Origin: Linnemannia hyalina
Lineage: Eukaryota > Mortierellomycota > Mortierellomycetes > Mortierellales > Mortierellaceae
Length of the DNA: 64,000 nt
Assembly: GCA_019671135.1 (NCBI GenBank)
Contig: JAHRHY010000007.1
Span: 744,001-808,000 of the forward strand
Direction of reading: 5' to 3'
The notes under the pieces are model-generated. The model did not search any database and was not told the DNA's origin. It saw only the letters and a list, made by a program, of their open reading frames with translations. Shown here in pieces: positions 9,773 through 21,380 of the stretch. A program made the translations under genes and the position numbers. Every line of letters begins with the position of its first letter. Positions within the stretch are counted from its first letter, which is position 1.

Positions 9773-12067
9773 TTACGCGGAGGAGGGAGCCTGAAGGGCG
9801 GTTTGGGCAGCCTCGTAGCGGGCAACACGAGCCTGAACATCGGCAGCAAGGGCTTCCTGTCTGGCTTCAGAGCAAGTGGCAGTCTCGGCGAGGGTCTCGA
9901 TCATGTACTCGTTAACCAGAGGATCCTGCTCTCCAATAGCGAGTTGGCTCGAGCATGAACCGGTATCTTCCTCGAACGCGGCTTGAACCTTCTCCTTCTC
10001 GAGTGTCAAGGCGTCGACGGTCTCAACAGCAGGAGCACAAACTTCTGCAGCAGCTGGGGCGGCTGCTTCAGCAATGACAGGTTCAGCGGCAGGGGCGGTG
10101 ACCTCAGGAGCGGCGACCTCAGGAGCGGCGACCTCAGGAGCGGCGACCTCAGGAGCGGCGACCTCAGGAGCGGCGACCTCAGGAGCGGCGACCTCAGGAG
10201 CAGTGGCCTCAGGAGCGGTGACCTCAGGAGCGGTGACCTCAGGAGCAGTGGCCTCAGGAGCGATGACCTCAGGAGCGGTGACCTCAGGAGCGATGACCTC
10301 AGGAGCAGTGGCCTCAGGAGCGATGACCTCAGGAGCGGTGACCTCAGGAGCGGTGACCTCAGGAGCGGTGACCTCAGGAGCAGTGGCCTCAGGAGCGATG
10401 ACCTCAGGAGCGGTGACCTCAGGAGCGGTGACCTCAGGAGCGGTGGCATCAGGGGCGGTGACCTCAAGAGCGGTGGCATCAGGGGCGGTGACCTCAGGAG
10501 CGGTGGCATCAGGGGCGGTGACCTCAGCGGCGATGACTTCAGGAGCGGTGGCCTCAGGAGCGGTGACCTCAGGAGCGGTGGCATCAGGGGCGGTGACCTC
10601 AGGAGCAGCGGCGGGGGCGATGGGCTCCGCGACATCCTCCTGAACAACGGTAGCATCTTCATCATGGACGACGCAGCCATCGGTTTGGATTTCGCCATTA
10701 ACACCGCGAAGGCAGGTAACTTCAGGACTGGAGGGACCAGTTGAATCGAGAACAACAGCGTTAGCCTCGGCGGCAACCTCGGTGGGCTCCTCAACAACGA
10801 CAGCGGCAGCAATCTCCTCAGACTGGACGCAACTCTCAGTCTCGAAGGTGCCATCGGGCCTCTTGGGGCAGGTCACGGTGGGGTCAATGGGATGAGTAGC
10901 ATCAGGAACAATATCAGCGTTGGCCTCAGCCTCGACCTTGGTAGGCTGTTCAATGACGACGACTTCAGCAGCGCTCGCCTCAGGACCGGGACAGGTGACG
11001 CATGGGGCGGCAGGGGCCGTTGAATCGGGAATGACCTCCTGAGCTGCGGCCTTATTCAAAACCTTGGATGGCTCCTCGTCGACGACGATAGCTGCAGCCT
11101 CCTCAGCGTTGACCTCAGCGCCGACCTTGGTGGGTTCAAGAGTGACGTCCAAGGTTGTAACCATCTCTGGGGTGGTTGCTGCGTTCGTCTGTTTGTAAGG
11201 GACGGCAAGGGTGATGATTGTCTCCTCTCCTGATGGCTGCTCTTCTTCGATCCTTTGAAGGCCCTCGGATTGCCCTGCACTCGCTGTGCAAAGGGGCCAC
11301 ATCTGAGATGCACAGTTAGCATCGACACCAACTCCGGGTTCTAAATGATGGGTTGGGCACAAGTGTTGAGCAAATTAAATTGCAATAAAGTTAGGTGTTG
11401 TTGTCTTTGCATACATTATTCACAAAAGCAAGAGTACATGTCGGTTTTACGGAGGTATAGAACTCAATGTCCATACAGAAGAACCCAACTGATAACAAAC
11501 GTAAACGACGCATTAAAAAAGAACAAAGAAAAGGAGGACACTTACGAGTGCCAACGCTGGGCTGGATGGTCAAACAGCTGCTGGAGTAATTATCACCATT
11601 CCAGGCTTTGATCCAGGAGGCACTCTCGAGGTTCTTGCTCAAGAACTGGAGGTCGGCAGCACCAACATCGGCCAAGGATCCGCCATAGCAGGAGGCACAG
11701 GCCTCTCTGGCCGTCTGGATGTTGAGGTTTGTGCTGAAAGCTAGATCACAAGATAAGAATCATAAGACAATAACATACAAATAATGGTACAATGTAATGT
11801 GTGAGCAGCAACAAATCAAAGTCAGTTCATGTGTGTGAAAGATGACCATAATATTAGAAGTACACAGTTCGGCTCATGTAATGTACTTCATGGGAAAAAA
11901 AAGAAAGTAAACGGGCCTTTACCAAAGTAGGCATTGCCCGAAGGACCGCTAAGGGTAGCAGGGCAGGAAGCGACGCTGTCATCGCGCTTGGCGATGATAG
12001 GGGCAGCATTGGCTGAGGCGACCAAGAGTCCGAGGACAACGGTCAAGCTAATCATTGCGGTCTTCAT
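9773..12067 (-). CDS. Secreted C-type-lectin-like protein with Ala/Pro/Glu repeat tail
   Basis: Exons are 12067-11923, 11740-11546 and 11340-9773, both junctions in phase 1, giving about 635 aa. A signal peptide (MKTAMISLTVVLGLLVASAN) is followed by AAPIIAKR, where KR is a possible Kex2 site. Residues about 32-135 look like a C-type-lectin-like domain: SCPATLSGPSGNAYFG, ACASCYGGSLADV, a WIKAWNGDNYSSSCLTIQ core, then NCASQMWPLC. About three degenerate 50-residue modules follow, each with EANA..., a TCP or TCL motif and VVxEEPTxV. Next comes about 35 pentapeptides (TAPEV, IAPEA, TAPDA), then a Cys-containing C-terminal segment (CAPAVETV...GSCSSQL...ATCSEARQ). It is probably extracellular or wall-associated; the sugar or ligand is unknown. 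The start at 12067 is chosen for the signal peptide over an in-frame upstream ATG. Confidence 0.8.
10081..10610 (-). repeat. 15-nt tandem array encoding APEV(T/A/I) pentapeptides
   Basis: Copies of a 15-nt unit (plus strand like gacctcaggagcggt) run through the coding exon. The copies at 10098-10203, the 3' end of the array in the transcript, are nearly identical (AAPEV, six in a row), pointing to recent expansion there; copies toward 10600 are more diverged. Confidence 0.88.
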
Positions 12068-13679
12068 TATTAATATGGGTGTGGGTATGGGAGTGAAGGG
12101 GTATATGAGGATGTAAGTGTGAAAGGAGTGATGTTTGAAGGCGACTTGAAGAGATAGGAAAGCGAGGGGAGTAGAGGTCGCTTTTATACACAACCATTGA
12201 TATCAACGAATTAGGTGTTGCTTGTGGATGTGCATACAGCGCAAAGTGAATGGACAATGACATTCTACGCGCGCTGCGTCGCTGTGTGTGTCTCTCTTGC
12301 TCCTCGTTATTATCTGTTTACTCCACCCCCTTTTACACATTCTGTTCCTTTGACAACCGACTCTGTTGATTTTGTGTACATTTCGCATTTACCTGCTTCT
12401 TCATGCCTGTCAACATGTAAGAACATGGGATCGACAGGAATGAGAATCTCCTCTTTGGAGGTCTGGAGGTAAGATGCATGTCGCTTCTGCACAAACGGGT
12501 AAGATACTGAGACGAAATGCGTTCTTCCATGGAACAACCGTCAACCGAACGTTTAGCAATGCAGTCGCCAGTGGCAAGCGGGGTTTTCTGAACTGGGTGC
12601 GATGGTCTCCTTTTCCGCCGCCGTCTCATCAAATAATGGATACAAGGGTGGAAGCATAAGTAGGCAAGTTAATAAAAGTCAAGGACAAGGGGTTGTACCC
12701 TCGCGCATCGGATAGATCTGAAAAAAATTATCCTTCCACCCCTCGCATGGTCAGTGGTGTCGATCTCAATCGAACCCAAGCCCGACTGACTCACTCAAAG
12801 TGTTCAGTCTTGCTATGGATTGACCTAGGTGGTTGTCCTTACACTTCAGAATATCTTATCCCCAAAACACTACGCTTTGCAATGTGGTTTCTCTCTCTCT
12901 TTTTTTTGAGGGTTCTCCATGTCTGGTCGATAGTAAGTATGTGAGAGTGACAAGAAGGGTAGGGAGGAAGAGAAGATATGGAGTAATATGTGCGGCATGA
13001 TTCCTGCACAGCACTCTTCTCTCTCGCCCTCTCTGTTTTAGCAAAACGCCTAGAAACAAAAGGTGAAAATGAAAATGATAGTCAATTTTATCACTATCCA
13101 CATGCTTAACGCGCCTTTTATTATCGTTCCTATGGTTGTAGTGTGTTACAGCCTAGAGAACACTCCTTTGTTATTTTACTTGCTTGCCTGTGCGAGATTG
13201 AGAATACATATTGCGCCATTCGACTGCTGGTTAGAGTAAAGTCCCTTGGCAAGGTTACCAGTCAAGGCGGTAATGAATCAGGGGGTGGGAGAGAATTAGA
13301 GTGGAGAGAGCGAGGGGAGTGAGAGAGATAGGGAGGCGATGAGTCGAGAGGAATGTAGTATGAGAACGGCTTAATGGTGCTTCTGTTCGAAGCCTTGGCC
13401 TTGTTTTTGTTTCAGAACAAAAGGACGTTCAAACAAAGGGCCAACATCTACGAGTAGCGACGCGCCTTGAGTCACCCGCAGACGAGGACACTGCCCGTGT
13501 CAGATCAACACATGCTCAGTCATTGGCTGCGGGAATTCCTTGTCAATTAGAGAACACGTCGTCAATTAGAGAAACAAAGCAGTCCTCTTCAGCTTTCTTT
13601 TGTTTTTCTTCCCTGACTAAACTCCACTCCACTACACAACACCCCTTCATTCAACACACATATAAAAGGGATCAACTGA
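12068..13679. other. Intergenic 1.6 kb between divergent genes
   Basis: It separates the lectin-like gene (minus) from cysteinyl-tRNA synthetase (plus) and must hold both promoters. There is a TATAAAAG-like element at 13661-13668, 12 bp before the distal CARS start, and a CTTTTATA element at 12179-12186 (TATAAAAG on the minus strand) about 110 bp upstream of the lectin-like start. No coding sequence is seen. Confidence 0.55.
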
Positions 13680-16600
13680 ATGCGTCTTCTTTCTTCATTC
13701 CCTCAGTTTCTTCTCCGTCGACAACACTCGCTAAACGTCTCGGTTCCCTTTTCTTCTTCTCGCCCTTCCTCAAGACTCGTCTTCGCCAACAACTACACTA
13801 GGATCGTAGTTACTACCACTACTACAGCAACAGGAACCAACACCGCGAATCTTTCACGGAATCTCGTCTTTTCATTTCGGCGCCACCACTCGACCTGCTC
13901 CTCAACTCTATCAGCATCCATGTCCGCCAACAGCACCAACGTCTCGCGTCAGCAGCCACCATGGCGCGTCCCTGAGGGCAAGCCTGTCCCCAAGCTCAAG
14001 CTCTTCAACTCCATGACCCGCACCAAGGTAACCGGGCGATACATGGATTCGAGTGGGATGTTTTCCGTTAATTGATCTGGGAGATAGTCGAAAGTTGCTC
14101 TAACACATATTATCTGCACTTGTAGACCGATTTTGTTCCTATGGATGGCAACCAGGTGACCTGGTATGCCTGCGGTCCTACTGTGTACGACTCAACCCAC
14201 ATTGGACATGCCAGGTACAGAGGAATAGCAAGCTGCTAGCAAGCACTGGGAGATGGCGACACAAACAAAAAGAAAGGACCAACAAACAACATCAGCAATA
14301 ACAGGGGTGGAAGGCTCATTTTGGGTTGATCACGCAAGAACAAGCGGACATTGTATTGATAACGAATTCTTCTTCACAATGTTATTTGCTGACTCCTATT
14401 TCTTATTACTCCTTTGCTCGTGTAGAAACTATGTCTCATTAGACATCCTTCACCGTGTCGTCGAGGACTACTTTGGATATAACGTCCTCTTCGTCGAGAA
14501 CATCACCGACATTGACGACAAGGTACAAGCAATTGCAATTCACACTGGAAAACAAACAATCGCCGAACCGCAGCACCTGCTCCGTTATATTCCTCGGGAT
14601 ATTCTCTTACAAATTGGCCATATAACCGATTTTCTCTAACACAGAACCAACGTTACTTTGTCTAGATTATCAAACGTGCTCGCCAGAACCACCTTTTCAA
14701 CAACTTCAAGGCTGCAACCACCACTATCACACCAGCGGCTATTGCCAAGGCTGAGGCTGCCTGGAAGCTCTATGCTGACTCTGAGCTCAAGGCCATCGAT
14801 GCCACTGCCGCTGACCAATGGGCTGCCTTCGTGGAGAAGATCAATAAGGACGCTGCTTTTAAGGCTTCACTCACCACCGCTCACCCAAAGTTCCCCATGC
14901 ACTTTTCCGCACTTCAGGAGGCTCACGATGCCATTGAGCAGGCCAAAAATGCAGGAAAGGCTGACGCCGCCGCTTTCTGCGACGCCAACAAGACCACCCT
15001 CTCTAACCTCTTGGACAAGGAGCTTTCGCACACTGTCAGCGACCCCAAGGTCTTCAGAGATCTTGCCGCCTACTGGGAGGGAGAGTTTTTCAAGGATATG
15101 GATCGTTTGGGAGTCCGTCGTCCCGATGTTTTGACCCGTGTCAGTGAATACGTTCCCGAGATTGTTGACTTTGTGAAGAAGATTATCAGTAACGGATACG
15201 CCTACGAGGCCGAGGGCTCGGTCTATTTTGACACTGCTGCCTTCGACGGCAAGGATGGTCACCACTACGCCAAGTTAGCCCCTTGGTCCAAGGGTGATGC
15301 CGCTTTGATGGAGGAGTCTGAGGGATCTTTGGGAATCAAGTTGTCAGGAAAGAAGTCGAGCATGGACTTTGCTCTCTGGAAGGCTTCCAAGTCTGGAGAG
15401 CCCGCTTGGGATTCGCCTTGGGGTCCTGGTCGTCCCGGATGGCACATTGAGTGCTCTGTGATGGCTTCGGAGGTCTTGGGCAGCGGAATGGACATTCACT
15501 CTGGAGGGATTGATCTCGCCTTCCCTCACCACGACAACGAGTTGGCTCAGTCCGAGGCCTACCACCAGTGCGACCAGTGGGTCAACTACTTCACCCACTG
15601 CGGTCACTTGCATGTTGAGGGACAGAAGATGTCCAAGTCTTTGAAGAACTTTATCTCCGTCCAGGTACACCTCTCTCTTGCTTCGTCATGGGATCGATAA
15701 GGTTGATGGATCAAGGAAAATGCATGGTCATAATACTTACTGGCTCATGTAACCTTTTATTTATCGTTTACGACTAATAGCAAGCATTGGAGAAGTACAC
15801 TCCCCGCCAGCTCCGTTTCTTTTTCTTACTTCATCAGTGGGATACTGGTGTCGATTTCAGAGATACCAGCATGAGCGAAGCCATGAGCGTTGAGACCACC
15901 TTCAACGTAAGCTCTATTCTGTCTCACTTTCAAGTCTAAATTAATTTCAGTGGTGCCTGATATCTAACGCGAATTTTGGTGTTTCCTCTTCGATAATCTA
16001 GAACTTCTTTGCCAACGCCAAGGCCATGATTGCAGAAGCTAAGCACACCGCTTTGGATTCGACCGGTACTCACAACTTCCGTCGTCTTGAACTTGACATG
16101 ATTGTTGCATTGAAGGACAAGCAGAACGCCGTCCACGCCGCCCTCTGCGACTCGATCAACACGCCCAACGCCATGTCTGAGCTCCAGTCGCTCGTCTCGC
16201 GTACCAACGTCTACATCAAGGAGGCTGGTTCAAACTTGAACGTCGAGGTTGTCAATAAGGTTGCTCTGTATGTCAGCAAGATGCTTCGCACTTTCGGTCT
16301 TGACGGTGTCGTCTCGGACCCTATTGGCTTTGCTAGCGCTGAGGCTGGCAGTGCTTCGGTCGAGGATGTTGCTATGCCCTACCTCCAGGTGCTTTCAACC
16401 TTCAGAGATACCATCCGCGCCTATGCTCGCGAGGGTCGCCCCGTCCAGGAGATGTTGGCGCTCTCTGACAAGTTGCGCGATGAGGATTTGGAGCGTCTGG
16501 GTGTTTCTCTGGACGACCGTGAGGACGGCAAGGCGTTGATCAAGCTTATCCCTGCCGAGGAGCTCGCTGCTCAGCGTCAGGCCAAGATCCAGCAGGCTGC

Positions 16601-16877
16601 CGATAAGGCTGCCCGCAAGGAGGAGGCTGCCAAGGCCAAGGAGGCTGCTCGTCTTTTGAAGCTGGAGAAGGGCAAGGTCTCGCAGTTGGAGATGTTCAAG
16701 GCTGCGGCCAACAGCGCCGAGTATGGCTCGTTTGATGAGAGTGGTATCCCTGTGACGGACAAGGAGGGTCAGGAGTTGCCCAAGAGCAGGAGAAAGAAGC
16801 TGCAGAAGGAGTGGGATGTCCAGAAGAAGTTGCATGAGGACTACTTGGCTGAGAAGGCTAAGGGTACCATCGCTTAA
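13680..16877 (+). CDS. CARS: Cysteinyl-tRNA synthetase, probably dual-targeted
   Basis: It charges tRNA-Cys with cysteine (class I synthetase). Exons are 13680-14027, 14126-14214, 14426-14522, 14666-15664, 15781-15906 and 16002-16877, all in phase, giving 844 aa. Motifs are [17 protein letters not shown] (zinc Cys plus HIGH signature), [16 protein letters not shown], the zinc-site region [24 protein letters not shown], and KMSKSLKN. The large insertion between the two halves of the Rossmann fold ([14 protein letters not shown]...) is typical of eukaryotic cytosolic enzymes. From the first ATG the N-terminus is rich in Arg/Ser/Leu with few acids ([19 protein letters not shown]), like a mitochondrial presequence. 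A second in-frame ATG at 13920 (Met81, [14 protein letters not shown]) gives a cytosolic-type start. One gene probably supplies both compartments. Confidence 0.93.
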
Positions 16878-17266
16878 AAAGAGGAACCAGGAGCATTGGT
16901 CAGGGTGATCTTCATGGTGAGCGTGTAATAAAATATCATAACCAAAAGCCAGCAGTTCTTTTTTTTTTTTGGTTTGTGGGCTGAATGCAGTAATGATTGG
17001 TGGTTGTGAGGAATTCCCAGCAATGTCTCGGTGAACATTTGTTCGTCTTCTTAGCGGCGCCATGTTTGACCTTGTTTTATGCGGCTTTCATGACCCATCC
17101 TATCAGTATGAACAACCTTGGAACGTTTTGGTTTGTTTGTTTTTCTTTATTGGGCGTTGGTGACATTGCAGTGGAAGAAAATGTAACGATAAATATTGAA
17201 GTTGGAGCGACTGGAATGAAGGGAGAACAATGACAATGTGAGGGGGGAAAGGCGTGTATGTTAAAC
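16878..17266. other. 3' intergenic, convergent genes
   Basis: A 389-bp gap between convergent CARS and the small secreted-protein gene. AATAAA-like signals (AATAAAAT near 16927) and a T11 run are present. Nothing else is seen. Confidence 0.6.
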
Positions 17267-17797
17267 CTAAACAGAACCGAGCTTGAAAGCCTGAGTGATC
17301 TCCAGGTCCTCATATGCCAGCGCAACGCGAGTAGGGGTTGTCGAATCGGGCGATTGCCAAGCAACCAACGTCCTGTTATTAAACTTTCTCGGGAAAGTCA
17401 ACTTGTACTTTGTCAAATCACCACCCAAAACTTTGGTAATCTTCCATTTCTGCTGGGACGCATTGTTGGTGCCCAGGTAGGCACCGGGCAGTCCACCAGA
17501 GCGCCCTTCACCGAGGTAGTAACCTTTTTTTCCGACGAGCTCGAGGGAGATGGAACCGGAGGAATGGTTTCGGAGCTTCCAGACTTGGAGCTTGTTGGGG
17601 GTGGTGGATTTGGGCTCGATGGTGACGGCCCAGTTGGCAGGGTTGGGGCTGGCAGTGAAGTATGTGTAGCCAGCCGGATTGTGGTTGGTGCCGCGGAAGA
17701 TGACGTAGTTTCCGTTGGGGAACAGGGGTGCGGCGAGGGCCATATTGATGAGGAGGGCCAGGAGACTGAGTAGGGCGATTGCTGTTGCTTGACGCAT
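17267..17797 (-). CDS. Small secreted protein, possible beta-trefoil fold
   Basis: An intronless 176-aa protein. The signal peptide MRQATAIALLSLLALLINMA ends LAAP. The mature part of about 150 residues has recurring short strands with aromatic and Gly turns (NGNYVIFRGTN, YTYFTASPN, WAVTIEP, KLQVWKLRN, GYYLGEG, QQKWKITKV, LVAWQSPD). Three roughly 45-residue segments, each with a W near the end, suggest a beta-trefoil such as ricin-B-like lectins or fungal protease inhibitors; I cannot name the family. There are no Cys residues in the mature part and two N-glycosylation sequons (NHS, NAS). The start at 17797 is chosen because the signal peptide begins there; an in-frame ATG at 17911 would add a non-signal leader. 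Confidence 0.75.
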   Translation of the reverse strand: MRQATAIALLSLLALLINMALAAPLFPNGNYVIFRGTNHNPAGYTYFTASPNPANWAVTIEPKSTTPNKLQVWKLRNHSSGSISLELVGKKGYYLGEGRSGGLPGAYLGTNNASQQKWKITKVLGGDLTKYKLTFPRKFNNRTLVAWQSPDSTTPTRVALAYEDLEITQAFKLGSV

Positions 17798-20307
17798 GGT
17801 TTCTATTTGAAGGAAGGAAGGACGAGGACAAAGAGAATGTGTGCGTTGGGTGAGCGAGTGGGTGTGAATATGGGGGCGTAGGATGGGGAAGAATAAGGTT
17901 GTCGGTATCAATAAATAATAAAGTTTATTCTTACCTTGTTTGAGAGTGAGGGAAGGAAAGGAAGTGTGTGAAGAGAAGGAAGGATGGTAGCATGACGCTC
18001 CTTTTATATGCGAATCTCTTTTTTTATTTCTGGTGTTCGCTCCGTTGGTTTTTGCTCACTTTCTTCTTCTTTGTCGAACGAAGCGCGCCCGCCCTTGGCG
18101 TAAAACCCCGGGTGCTCGACTGGATGATTCACAACATGCATAAAAACAAAAGGAGGAGGAATAGAAAAAAATGTTCTGTCAAATGATCATCGGTTCTCCT
18201 TCCTACCATCTCCACCTCCACTTTCTCCTTTCTTCACCATTTCTTTTCTAATAATAAAAGACGGCGTTAATAGTGCAAATTGCAGACTCACCAAAAAAAG
18301 AAAAGAAAGGGTTAAAGATGAAGGGGTCCTGGCTTTTTTCTCTTTTTTTTTTTTTTGCAGTTTACTCGGTTACGAGCCATGCACGGTTAGCATGAAAAAC
18401 AACGACACACTAAACCTAACAGCCAATTGGCATTCAAGATGTTCATCACTCACAAGCCCACCCTTGGTTTGTCGAGTTGTGTAGCTTAACGTCCAGCTTT
18501 TCTACTCTTTCTCTGGAGTTTTTGTTTGTTGATGGTCATCCTCCCCCCACCTCTCACGTAATTTGTGGATTCCCCTCTAGTTGAAGCCATCTGCCATTTG
18601 TTGATGTCCCCGAGCATTAAAAAAAAGGAAAACCAAAAAAAAAAAAAAAAAAAAAAAAGTGAAATACAAGATGCAATCTTGGAAGAAAAGCACGCACGAA
18701 AACGACGATCCACTACTCCAACCCACAATCCAATAGCACGCGCTCTCTCAGACATGCATACTCACTTCAATGTAGACATGTCCCCCCAACTATGCACCTC
18801 TGGGTCTCCTTTTATGTCTGTCTATCCACCTTATGTATCGGGAAGTTATTTTGGTGAAACGAAAACAGACTCAACAAACAAACAAACACAACTGACAGAA
18901 AGAAAAAAAAACTACAACACGCGAGTCCCTGTGTAGTCCCTACCCTTGTGCAATCCTTACCCAATACCCACACACACTTTCATCTAAAATTAAAATCATC
19001 GTGCGCCGTCTTTTTTTTTATCTGTTTCGCGCGACACAAATCAACAAACAAGCACGAAACGCCAATGTGATCTTTGACAGGCCTACGAGCGAGCCCACCA
19101 ATCCCTCCGGCTTGTCATTTGGCCGTTGTCACGAGCCCACTCTCAAATAGCTTGCCTACTTGTGGTTATGTGCAAAAAACCAGCCCTTGGCCCGATACTA
19201 CTCTTTCCTCCCTAGATCAGGATAGTATCCAGTAAATAAAAAAACACAAAATAACGGCAGGGCTTGGCTTGATATGCGCTCTAAGACCTATCGCAAAAAC
19301 GCCCATTCATAGGGTAAGATGAAAAGACTGAAAGGATTTTATGTTAGGCGCTCGAAAGTTTTCGGTAGGATGGTAGGATTAATCTCTGCTCGAAAGACGT
19401 GGGGGAAATAATATTCCAATGCTCGGCGCGCGCAGATGTGTTGAATGATAAACGTCACTGCCGACCGTTGGTTAGGCGTAGCTGCATTTACGCCACAATG
19501 CAGGATAGAAGAACATGGAGTAACGCAGTTGGCGCGTAGGAAATATCCCTACTTTGCCGTAGGTTGCAAACAAAAAAAGGGTTAGGGAAACCAAAAAGAT
19601 CGGGCGTCTAATTTATTTCACAGTCACATGTGCAAATCCCCGGTGTGGAAGATCCATTTCACCGTGCAGCGCAGTCCTACATGAGCTGCACTCTAAGTAA
19701 GGCAATAAAAATGAATGGAGAAAGAAGGTCATGGTATGGTACACGTTTTATTGTAAAGAGGAAGAAAAGTGAACAATGGGCGGTATTGCTTCCGGCTGGA
19801 CGGACGCGACAAAAAAAGTAAACTTGAAAGAAAAGTGATTTTGCTGCTTCTCCTGCTGAAGGAAGAAAGGAAAAAAGACGAGGATGATATGGTACAAGGA
19901 GTGATGTCTCTTTTTTTGGTTGATGTTGTTGGTGATGTTGTTGAAGGAAGGAGAAAAAAGAGAAACTGAAAAAAAAGATGCGGGTGGGCCCAAGCACATG
20001 GATGTGAAAACCCTGCCCATATCGTCCAATGTCGCCCTCCTTCACACGTTGTTATTTTTTTGTTGCTGTAGGCTTGTTGGCTGCTTGGTTGTTTTTTAAC
20101 ATATGAAAAGGCTACTCCTGAGCTGCCCGATCCAGATGCCTTATTTTTTTTGATGTTATTTGGCCGTTGTTGTTTTTACTATTGGCTTTGGGCTCAAGTG
20201 TCGGTGGTGTAATCCGTGTTGGTGTTGGTGGTGTTGTCTGCAGGGTCGCTGGTATGCAAAGGTCGAGAACGAGGAGAACTAGTATTGGAAGAGCTGAGGG
20301 CGGATTC
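17798..20307. other. Intergenic 2.5 kb, no gene seen
   Basis: It lies upstream of the small secreted-protein gene and downstream of UPS1. It holds T and A runs (18345-18356, 18635-18658) and AT-rich low-complexity sequence. The longest ORFs are lysine- or phenylalanine-rich readings of homopolymers with no protein character. Confidence 0.55.
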
Positions 20308-20571
20308 TCAACAATCAGGCGTTGCTGCTGCCGCTGCCGCTGCGGGTGCTGAAGCGGCCAAGGCAGCGTTCTGACGAAGTCGTTCCAAGATATGGGCCAT
20401 GCCTTTCCTGGCCTTGACTGAGTTGTCCATGAACTTGTTGATACCAAATGCCTCGACTCTTCCTGTAAGACCCCACTTGAGTTCACTGATAATCCTTGCC
20501 TCTGTCTTCACTTGTGTCCTGTTATGATAGATAAAGCGATGAAAAAGGAGGGGTAGGTGAGTAAGAGGTCC

Positions 20572-20614
<43 letters not shown>

Positions 20615-21345
20615 TGACAGATACAGCTATAGTCCTCCTCCGAACAACTACACTTTTGCATGCTACTACTAACTCTGCGTACAAATTGTTGCAATCACAT
20701 CATCGTCATGCCAACAGCAAGAAAAATACAACATAGCTCTCTCTCTCTCTCTTTCTGTTTGTCGTGTGTTGCTCTGTTTCAAACATACCATTTTGGATTC
20801 TCTGGATGGACGGTAAATGTCTGGGTCTCCTCGACTTGCATTACCCTCACGTGGTTCAAGTTCTTTGTGCGAGTGACCATGGTCTGTGTCTGGGGGTTGA
20901 CCTCGGACTCTTCGACAATATATGCGTCTGGATTCTTGATAAGCTACTCGTCATAAAGAGAGGAGTATTCAAAAAGTCAATTGATATCCATCGGGAATGA
21001 AGTGTGAAAATGTGGGTCAGACGACCTAGGAGGAAGGAAGGGGGTTATCGATGTGGTGGTTTGGGAAGTGAAAAATCATAACAAAGGAAGAGCGAGATCA
21101 GAGCAGAACCCGGTAATGAAGGAGAGAGGGAGACATACCCCCCGGCCCCATCGAGGGAGGACGCCTTGCTTGAGGATCAGACGGGTGGTGCGGAGGACGC
21201 CTGTGACGGGGTCGAGTTGGCGATCGATGACATCGCATCCGACGACATGGGATGCGAACGGGTTTGGATACCGGAGCCAGAAAGCGTAGGTGACATTGTC
21301 CCATGCGTGCTCGAACGAAGATGTGTGCTGGTAGAACTTGACCAT
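20308..21345 (-). CDS. UPS1: PRELI/UPS-family mitochondrial lipid-transfer protein
   Basis: Exons 21345-21139, 20943-20789 and 20518-20308 are in phase and give 190 aa. The protein is a full-length PRELI/MSF1 domain: W and FW.RYPNPF.SHV near the N-terminus, LRTTRLILKQGVLPRW, EESEVNPQTQTM, NLNHVRVMQVEETQTFTVHPENPKW, then AFGINKF and KGMAHILERL. UPS1/PRELI proteins carry phosphatidic acid across the mitochondrial intermembrane space with Mdm35 for cardiolipin synthesis; UPS2 relatives carry phosphatidylserine. The RTTRL..K.G.LP.W spacing favours UPS1, though UPS2 is not excluded. An Ala-rich tail (about 7 consecutive Ala) ends the protein. The intron after exon 2 holds a long TG repeat, and another sits just before the ATG. 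It is head-to-head with ZIM17. Confidence 0.88.
20575..20611. repeat. (TG)18 microsatellite in UPS1 intron 2
   Basis: About 18 uninterrupted TG units on the plus strand (CA in the transcript), inside the intron between 20518 and 20789, about 55 bases upstream of the 3' splice site. Confidence 0.92.
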
Positions 21346-21347
21346 TG

Positions 21348-21380
<33 letters not shown>

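Noticed and set aside
9983..10854. Plus-strand Gly/Asp/Leu/Arg (GDLRS) and Ala/Thr/Ser repeats and a minus-strand PLLRS ORF
   Set aside because: They are shadows of the 15-nt array inside the lectin-like gene, whose frame carries the Cys modules and joins upstream exons in phase.
20575..20611. Possible telomere-like or CRISPR-type repeat
   Set aside because: It is a plain TG microsatellite with no spacers and no TTAGGG-type pattern. No CRISPR array is expected or seen in this eukaryotic DNA.
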